A stretch of DNA of 9,998 bases, taken from positions 1 through 9,998 of the forward strand of contig CALXVO010000040.1 of the NCBI GenBank assembly GCA_944392065.1, given 5' to 3'. The position numbers and the translations under genes are program-made. This document shows, piece by piece, positions 6,644 through 9,998 of the stretch; positions within the stretch are counted from its first letter, which is position 1; each line of letters opens with the position of its first letter. The DNA is from an uncultured Clostridia bacterium (lineage in GTDB: Bacteria; Bacillota; Clostridia; TANB77; CAG-508). A model generated the notes under the pieces. It made no database searches. It saw only the letters and a program-made list of their open reading frames with translations, and was not told the origin of the DNA.

Positions 6644-7876
6644 TTATAATATTTCAATCTTATTTGTATAATCTAAATTAGAATAAGAATCTGAATAATA
6701 TCCTAGAGTATAAATATTGGTTGCTAAAATATCTTTTTCAAGCATTTCCTTTAAATTCTTATTTGCCACAGTATCAATATATCTTTTTACTGATGTTATT
6801 ATATTTAGCTTTGGATTTAATCTCATCATTTCAGAGATCAATTCTTTTCCTTTATTATTAAAACCTAATACACGTACGTATGGCGTAATTTTTTTTGATA
6901 TTTCCATTTGTTTTTTATTTATACCAAGTAATGCATATAATAGGATTCTCTGTATTCTGGTCTGGGTAAACCTTTTTGTTTTTACAATATTTATTAATTC
7001 TTCTAATGTGTTACAAGAATCTGCCGCATTTTTTATTGAGTTTTCTAATCCTTCTGATACGTCTGGAAGTTTTGATATTTCTTCTGATGTCATTGTTCTT
7101 AAAACATATATTATCTCTTTTTCGAATCTTGATAAATCTATAACATAATGCCCTTTTTTTAATTCTTCTCCTAGTAATAAGTATGAATTCCTTGGCATTA
7201 CTTTGCTTATATCATTAAGTTCTTTTGTTATAAGCATTTTTCTTATTGCAGTAGCACTTGCAAACTCATCTACAATATATTTGTCATTGTACAATACTCG
7301 CTGTCTTCTTATTCCTATAGGAGTAATTGTACTTTTTGTTTTTTTCATGGCTTTTAAATATTCTATACCTAAAATGTTGTTCGAACCAGATAACACATTT
7401 GCATATCTTTTTATGTCATTTAGGTACATGAGTAAAGCATTTTCTCTCGCTTTTGGAAATGAGTTTCCCTTTTTTAATTCGTGTGAAAGTAGAGTCACAT
7501 ACTCTTTTGGTTCATTGTATAGCACATTTGCTATATTATTTAATGTTGAAATATCGTTTGTCTCCATTCCAAAAGATATTGTGTCCACGATTCCTAAGGA
7601 ATTAAATATTTTTATTGCTCCCTCTGCAAAATTTTCTGCACTAGATATGCTATATATCGTTGGAAGTTCTATTACCAAATCCACTCCGTTTAAAAGTGCC
7701 ATTCTAGCTTTAGTCCATTTATTAATTAATGAGGTGTTTCCTCTTTGGACAAAATTTCCCGAAATAACTGCAATTACGTACTGTGCCCCAGTTTCTTGTT
7801 TTGACCTAGCAACATGATATAAATGCCCATTATGAAATGGATTATATTCTGCAATTATTCCAAGAACTCTACTCAT
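6644..7876 (-). CDS. tmcAL: tRNA(Met) cytidine acetate ligase (YlbM family)
   Basis: TmcAL uses ATP and acetate to acetylate the wobble cytidine of elongator tRNA-Met (ac4C34) through an acetyl-adenylate, which helps Met/Ile codon discrimination. The 410-residue product is full length for the family (about 415 in B. subtilis). It has the nucleotidyltransferase HxGH motif in IIAEYNPFHNGHLYH (HNGH at 15-18), then SGNFVQRGN, KWTKARMALLNGVDLVIELP and FGMETND. The C-terminal half includes KTKRFTQTRIQRILLYALLGI, typical of the tRNA-binding region. Start: ATG 7876 has GGGGGAGG five to six bases upstream; an in-frame ATG at 7900 lies upstream of that site and is not used. It diverges from rnhA, with promoters that share their -10 bases. 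Confidence 0.95.
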   Translation of the reverse strand: MSRVLGIIAEYNPFHNGHLYHVARSKQETGAQYVIAVISGNFVQRGNTSLINKWTKARMALLNGVDLVIELPTIYSISSAENFAEGAIKIFNSLGIVDTISFGMETNDISTLNNIANVLYNEPKEYVTLLSHELKKGNSFPKARENALLMYLNDIKRYANVLSGSNNILGIEYLKAMKKTKSTITPIGIRRQRVLYNDKYIVDEFASATAIRKMLITKELNDISKVMPRNSYLLLGEELKKGHYVIDLSRFEKEIIYVLRTMTSEEISKLPDVSEGLENSIKNAADSCNTLEELINIVKTKRFTQTRIQRILLYALLGINKKQMEISKKITPYVRVLGFNNKGKELISEMMRLNPKLNIITSVKRYIDTVANKNLKEMLEKDILATNIYTLGYYSDSYSNLDYTNKIEIL

Positions 7877-7892
7877 AAAAACCTCCCCCATC

Positions 7893-7921
7893 TTGTACAA
7901 AAAACAATTTACTGATATAAT
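7893..7921 (+). promoter_or_regulatory. Promoter of rnhA
   Basis: TTGTAC (7893-7898), 17 bp, perfect TATAAT (7916-7921). Transcription should start near 7928, giving a leader of about 68 bases to the rnhA ATG. It faces the tmcAL promoter and overlaps its -10 box by five bases. Confidence 0.65.
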
Positions 7922-7945
7922 ATCATAAATTAGTAAAATTTACAA
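7917..7945 (-). promoter_or_regulatory. Promoter of tmcAL
   Basis: TTGTAA (7940-7945), 17 bp, TATTAT (7917-7922) on the minus strand. Transcription should start near 7910. Its -10 box occupies the same base pairs as the -10 of the rnhA promoter on the other strand. Confidence 0.65.
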
Positions 7946-7995
7946 TGAATATGTGAGATTTTATAGTTATGTAGTAACAACTTAGGAGGTTTATT

Positions 7996-8430
7996 ATGGA
8001 AAATGTTACAATTTACACAGATGGTGCATGCTCTGGTAATCCTGGTCCTGGTGGTTGGGGAGCAATTTTGATGTACAAGGATAATAAAAAAGAAATTTCT
8101 GGTGGTAAAAAGGATACCACAAATAATGTAATGGAACTTACAGCTGTTATAGAAGCATTAAAACTCTTAAAGTTCCCTTGTAAAGTAAATTTGTATAGTG
8201 ATAGTGCTTATGTAGTAAATGCATTTTTACAAAATTGGATTTTTAATTGGCAAAAGAACAACTGGAAAACATCGGACAAGAAGGAAGTTAAAAATAAAGA
8301 GTTATGGCAAGAACTAATTATTCTTACTCATACTCATGATGTTACATTTATCAAAGTAAAAGGACATGCAGATAATGAATATAATAATCGTTGTGATGAG
8401 TTAGCAAGAAAGGCAATTCTAGAGCTTTAA
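7996..8430 (+). CDS. rnhA: Ribonuclease HI
   Basis: Cytosolic endonuclease that cuts the RNA strand of RNA-DNA hybrids, removing R-loops and primers. The 144-residue product carries the complete catalytic set at the E. coli-like positions: D9 in TDGACSGNPGPGG, E47 in NVMELTAV, D69 in LYSDSAYV, H124 in KGHADN and D134 in NRCDELA. The basic-protrusion segment WIFNWQKNNWKTSDKKEVKNKELW is present, as in bacterial type 1 enzymes. Start: AGGAGG at 7984-7989, six bases before the ATG. It is the only plus-strand housekeeping gene here and has its own promoter. Confidence 0.97.
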   Translation: MENVTIYTDGACSGNPGPGGWGAILMYKDNKKEISGGKKDTTNNVMELTAVIEALKLLKFPCKVNLYSDSAYVVNAFLQNWIFNWQKNNWKTSDKKEVKNKELWQELIILTHTHDVTFIKVKGHADNEYNNRCDELARKAILEL

Positions 8431-8467
8431 GTAAATCTATACTCATTATTAATTATTTACAAGTAGT

Positions 8468-8743
8468 TCATCCAGATTTTAGAACATTGGGGCAAAATTC
8501 TGCCCCAAAAAAGTTTGTTATTGTATAGTGGAATCGGCTTTCTTCTTGAAATGTCAACGATTCTTCATTTATATCTAAATCTTTGTTAAATGGCTCATAA
8601 ATATTATATGGTATGTTTTTATCTTGGAATATAGGCTCTCCCATATCTACAATTGCTTCATTACAGTTTTTCTTTTCATCTTCAATTAGTTTTACCTTCT
8701 TTATTCCTGAACTTATTATTGAAGAATTGATTTTTTTATAAAA
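8468..8743 (-). pseudogene. Start-less coding remnant (about 91 codons)
   Basis: The 353-base gap between rnhA and the next gene holds an open minus-strand frame bounded by TAA (8744-8746) and ending TGA (8468-8470). It reads like protein, with acidic and aromatic runs such as IPYNIYEPFNKDLDINEESL and FQEESRFHYTITNFFGAEF, and unlike the low-complexity A/T reading of the other frames. It has no ATG near its upstream end; the first Met is about residue 34 and lacks a ribosome binding site. The -35 box of the next gene's promoter overlaps its 5' end. I infer the C-terminal remnant of a decayed gene. The family is not recognised. Confidence 0.4.
8487..8508 (+). other. GC-rich stem-loop after rnhA, possible weak terminator
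   Basis: An 8-bp perfect stem TTGGGGCA / TGCCCCAA with a six-base loop lies 56 bases after the rnhA stop. It is followed by A residues and then a mixed GTTTGTTATT rather than a clean T-tract, so termination would be weak. The same bases lie in the coding-like remnant on the other strand. Confidence 0.45.
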
Positions 8744-8755
8744 TTATTATATAAT
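8727..8755 (+). promoter_or_regulatory. Promoter of the small membrane protein gene
   Basis: TTGATT (8727-8732), 17 bp, perfect TATAAT (8750-8755). Transcription should start near 8762, leaving a leader of about 28 bases that just holds the ribosome binding site. Confidence 0.7.
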
Positions 8756-8789
8756 TAGATTATAACAATTTTTAAAATGAGGGATGAAT

Positions 8790-9002
8790 ATGAAATTTGC
8801 AATCATTGTCGCAATCATCGTAATGACGATTGCAACAATAATAATAGTGTCCTCTTTAGTGCAGGACATTATTCGGAGGCATTATTGTTGTCAAAAAAAA
8901 CCTCATGATAAAAATCATTATTTGATTTTTATCAAATTTTTCGGTGTACTATTGTACGTTTTCGTATTAATGGTACTCATCGTCGTGCTATCTAAGATTT
9001 AG
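8790..9002 (+). CDS. Small two-helix membrane protein of unknown function
   Basis: A 70-residue product, MKFAIIVAIIVM..., with two strongly hydrophobic segments (about residues 3-22 and 47-68) joined by a basic, polar loop holding RRHYCCQKKPHDKNH. I do not recognise a family. Size and topology would suit a holin-like, toxin-like or regulatory membrane peptide, but nothing decides between these. Start: GAGGG at 8779-8783 is six bases from ATG 8790 and overlaps the alternative ATG at 8784, so 8790 is preferred. It is a self-contained unit with its own promoter and a strong terminator. The loop with adjacent Cys-Cys and several His residues could bind metal; that is speculation. Confidence 0.65.
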   Translation: MKFAIIVAIIVMTIATIIIVSSLVQDIIRRHYCCQKKPHDKNHYLIFIKFFGVLLYVFVLMVLIVVLSKI

Positions 9003-9006
9003 CACG
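8984..9006 (+). other. Stem-loop across the stop codon of the small membrane protein gene
   Basis: CGTGCTA (8984-8990) pairs perfectly with TAGCACG (9000-9006), enclosing a nine-base loop. The TAG stop at 9000-9002 lies in the 3' arm. It sits just before the main terminator hairpin and might protect the mRNA 3' end. Confidence 0.4.
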
Positions 9007-9008
9007 TC

Positions 9009-9049
9009 AAGACGGTAAGCTTGTAGAAATATGAGCTTACCGTCTTTAT
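9009..9049 (+). terminator. Strong intrinsic terminator of the small membrane protein gene
   Basis: A 13-bp perfect stem AAGACGGTAAGCT / AGCTTACCGTCTT (9009-9021, 9034-9046) with a 12-base loop, followed by TTTATT. It lies seven bases after the stop codon. Confidence 0.85.
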
Positions 9050-9079
9050 TATATAGGAAAATCTACAGATTTTGCCCAT

Positions 9080-9130
9080 AAAACAAAGAAGAGTTGTACC
9101 AAATGGAAATACCAATTTAGTACAACTCTT
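9080..9130 (-). terminator. Intrinsic terminator of the 130-residue orphan gene
   Basis: On the minus strand an 11-bp perfect stem AAGAGTTGTAC / GTACAACTCTT (9089-9099, 9120-9130) is extended inward by six more pairs with one bulge, then followed by CTTTGTTTT. It begins five bases after the stop at 9136. Confidence 0.8.
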
Positions 9131-9135
9131 AATGA

Positions 9136-9528
9136 CTATTTTAGTGCTTTAATTTTGTCGGCGAGTTCTGGGACAATCTCCGTAAAATCGCCGAATGCTT
9201 CTTTCATGTCTTTGACATGTTGTTTGAAAATTTCTTGAGTAAGACGTCTTAAATACTCAAAATCTAGTCCAAAATAATCTTCTATGGCTCGACGCTGCCG
9301 AGGAGAAATTTCTAAATCTGAAATATCAATCGTAGCAAGCTCTCCATAATATTCTTTATATAGAGTAGCGAATTTTTCCCACTCAGTTAATATTATTGAG
9401 CTTGCTGGTACTTTCCCTAGAATATACCAACCATAGAGGTAAACCATCAGTACATTGTGAATTGTCTCTATCTTTTTTGTAAACTCTTTAAGTCTCTCAG
9501 TTTTCTTTTCAAACTCAAAAATAGTCAT
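9136..9528 (-). CDS. Hypothetical protein, 130 residues, predicted mostly alpha-helical
   Basis: Not recognised. The product is soluble and charged with no signal peptide. It opens with a coiled-coil-like segment (FEFEKKTERLKEFTKKIETIHNVL), then an aromatic stretch VYLYGWYILGKVPASSIILTEWEKF. The C-terminal half (SPRQRRAIEDYFGLDFEYLRRLTQEIFKQHV) looks like amphipathic helices. The start is firm: AAGGAGG lies seven bases upstream. By hand count, parts of the gene reach about 35-38% G+C, against about 28% in a sample of rpiA, a mild hint of foreign origin. It is a complete single-gene unit with a consensus-like promoter, a palindromic leader and a strong terminator. It belongs to the accessory-looking right end of the window. 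Confidence 0.8.
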   Translation of the reverse strand: MTIFEFEKKTERLKEFTKKIETIHNVLMVYLYGWYILGKVPASSIILTEWEKFATLYKEYYGELATIDISDLEISPRQRRAIEDYFGLDFEYLRRLTQEIFKQHVKDMKEAFGDFTEIVPELADKIKALK

Positions 9529-9549
9529 GTTATATCCTCCTTGTAATTA

Positions 9550-9571
9550 CTCGGAGGGTATACCCTCCGAG
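9550..9571 (-). promoter_or_regulatory. 22-bp perfect palindrome in the leader of the 130-residue gene
   Basis: CTCGGAGGGTA (9550-9560) is followed directly by its exact complement (9561-9571). It lies in the mRNA leader, about ten bases before the Shine-Dalgarno AAGGAGG on the minus strand. As DNA it could be an operator for a dimeric repressor. As RNA it is a GC-rich hairpin whose CCCTCC could instead pair with the ribosome binding site. GGGTATA recurs at 9556-9562 and 9594-9600. No T-tract follows in the direction of transcription, so it is not a terminator for this gene. Confidence 0.65.
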
Positions 9572-9618
9572 ATTTATTATTATATTTCTCTTTGGGTATA
9601 GAGAATTTAACTAGCCTT

Positions 9619-9647
9619 ATTATAACATAATTTACATAAAATTGCAA
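9619..9647 (-). promoter_or_regulatory. Promoter of the 130-residue gene
   Basis: TTGCAA (9642-9647), 17 bp, perfect TATAAT (9619-9624) on the minus strand. Transcription should start near 9612, giving a leader of about 84 bases that contains the 22-bp palindrome. Confidence 0.7.
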
Positions 9648-9667
9648 GTTCCAAATTTTTGAGCAAT

Positions 9668-9711
9668 AAAAAAGCCGAGATAGAAATACTTTTCAGGTAT
9701 TCTACCCAGCT
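9668..9711 (-). terminator. Intrinsic terminator of the winged-helix gene
   Basis: On the minus strand AGCTGGGTAGAATAC (9697-9711) pairs, with G-U pairs and a small bulge, with GTATTTCTATCTCGGCT (9673-9689), followed by TTTTTTATT. It lies about 65 bases after the stop codon at 9777. Confidence 0.75.
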
Positions 9712-9756
9712 ATTGACATTGAGCCATAATATATTATACAACAGTTTTACATTTTA

Positions 9757-9787
9757 ACTCTGCCATTACTCTGCCATTACTCTGCCA
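9757..9787. repeat. Tandem 11-bp repeat (2.8 copies) across the stop codon of the winged-helix gene
   Basis: ACTCTGCCATT occurs at 9757-9767 and 9768-9778, and nine bases of a third copy follow to 9787. The TAA stop (9777-9779) lies at the junction of the second and third copies, so slippage here could change the C-terminus. Confidence 0.8.
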
Positions 9788-9998
9788 GTTTGTATTTTTT
9801 ATTTGGTGTTTTTTCAGTATTTCCAACGCTTTCAATAGTTTTATTATCAACGAATTTCTTTAATATTCTTCTTACAGTTCTATCTGCTATTTTAGTTTGT
9901 TCAATAATTTCTTTTGCTCCGATTATAACATTTTTCTTAATACATTCTAATACTTTTTGTTCGTTTTCAGAAAGTAATAACATAGATTTGTCTTTCAT
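9777..9998 (-). CDS. Winged-helix DNA-binding protein, C-terminal part (cut by window edge)
   Basis: Seventy-three residues are visible. The ATG at 9996-9998 is at the very edge, so it may be an internal methionine of a longer protein. The segment SENEQKVLECIKKN...AKEIIEQTKIADRTVRRILKKFVDNKTIESVG has the spacing of a winged helix: helix 1, a short turn, helix 2 (GAKEIIEQTKI), recognition helix (DRTVRRILKKFVDN) and a wing ending NKKYKLAE. Such domains occur as small regulators and as the C-terminal domain of AlbA_2/Schlafen-like ATP-binding proteins; the visible part cannot tell them apart. No ribosome binding site can be checked. A terminator follows at 9668-9711. Confidence 0.7.
   Translation of the reverse strand: MKDKSMLLLSENEQKVLECIKKNVIIGAKEIIEQTKIADRTVRRILKKFVDNKTIESVGNTEKTPNKKYKLAE

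Noticed and set aside
7203..7817. Long plus-strand frame of about 200 codons opposite tmcAL
   Set aside because: It is the antisense shadow of a clearly homologous tmcAL; its hydrophobic reading comes from the A/T-rich complementary strand.
8487..8508. Strong terminator for rnhA
   Set aside because: The stem is good but it is followed by A residues and a mixed tail rather than a T-tract, so I list it only as a stem-loop.
1..9998. CRISPR array, tRNA or rRNA genes, or an insertion sequence with transposase
   Set aside because: No regularly spaced repeats, no tRNA-like cloverleaf with CCA-adjacent GTTCRANYC box, and no transposase motifs were seen by eye on either strand.

Overview
This is a low-GC chromosomal segment of a Gram-positive bacterium, most likely a member of the Clostridia/Bacillota. 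The evidence is the A+T-rich codon use, AGGAGG-type ribosome binding sites, a TmcAL (YlbM) protein, a TagO-type phosphosugar transferase, and sigma-A-like promoters with near-consensus boxes mostly 17 bp apart. I cannot name a species. No rRNA, tRNA or CRISPR array was seen.

Layout. Almost everything from 1 to 7876 is on the minus strand. From right to left the genes are tmcAL (tRNA-Met acetylcytidine ligase), coaE (dephospho-CoA kinase), dinB (Y-family polymerase IV, broken by a frameshift), a single-pass membrane protein of unknown role paired with a VTT/DedA-like membrane protein, a Dps-type mini-ferritin, rpiA (ribose-5-phosphate isomerase A), and a TagO/WecA-type transferase that is frameshifted and lacks its usual C-terminus. 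rnhA (RNase HI) runs on the plus strand, divergent from tmcAL. Their promoters face each other and share the same -10 bases. From about 8430 onward the window looks more accessory: a start-less coding remnant, a small two-helix membrane protein with its own promoter and strong terminator, a 130-residue orphan gene whose leader carries a 22-bp perfect palindrome, and the C-terminal part of a winged-helix protein cut by the window edge.

Function. The minus-strand genes are mainly housekeeping: tRNA modification, CoA synthesis, pentose phosphate metabolism, iron and oxidative stress, and wall-polymer priming. They do not form one operon, since several have their own promoters. dinB has a perfect TTGACA-N17-TATAAT promoter with a near-match LexA (SOS) box in the spacer.

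Most notable. (1) Two long inverted-repeat elements lie between genes. One at 2563-2812 has 27-bp perfect terminal repeats and looks like a MITE or REP-type non-autonomous element; the other, at 970-1135, is unrelated in sequence. (2) tagO and dinB each carry one extra base next to a Leu-Gly-Gly codon run, which suggests either real decay or systematic sequencing/assembly error. (3) The leader of the 130-residue orphan gene has a perfect palindrome whose CCTCC could compete for the ribosome binding site. I did not find a clear multi-gene novel system.
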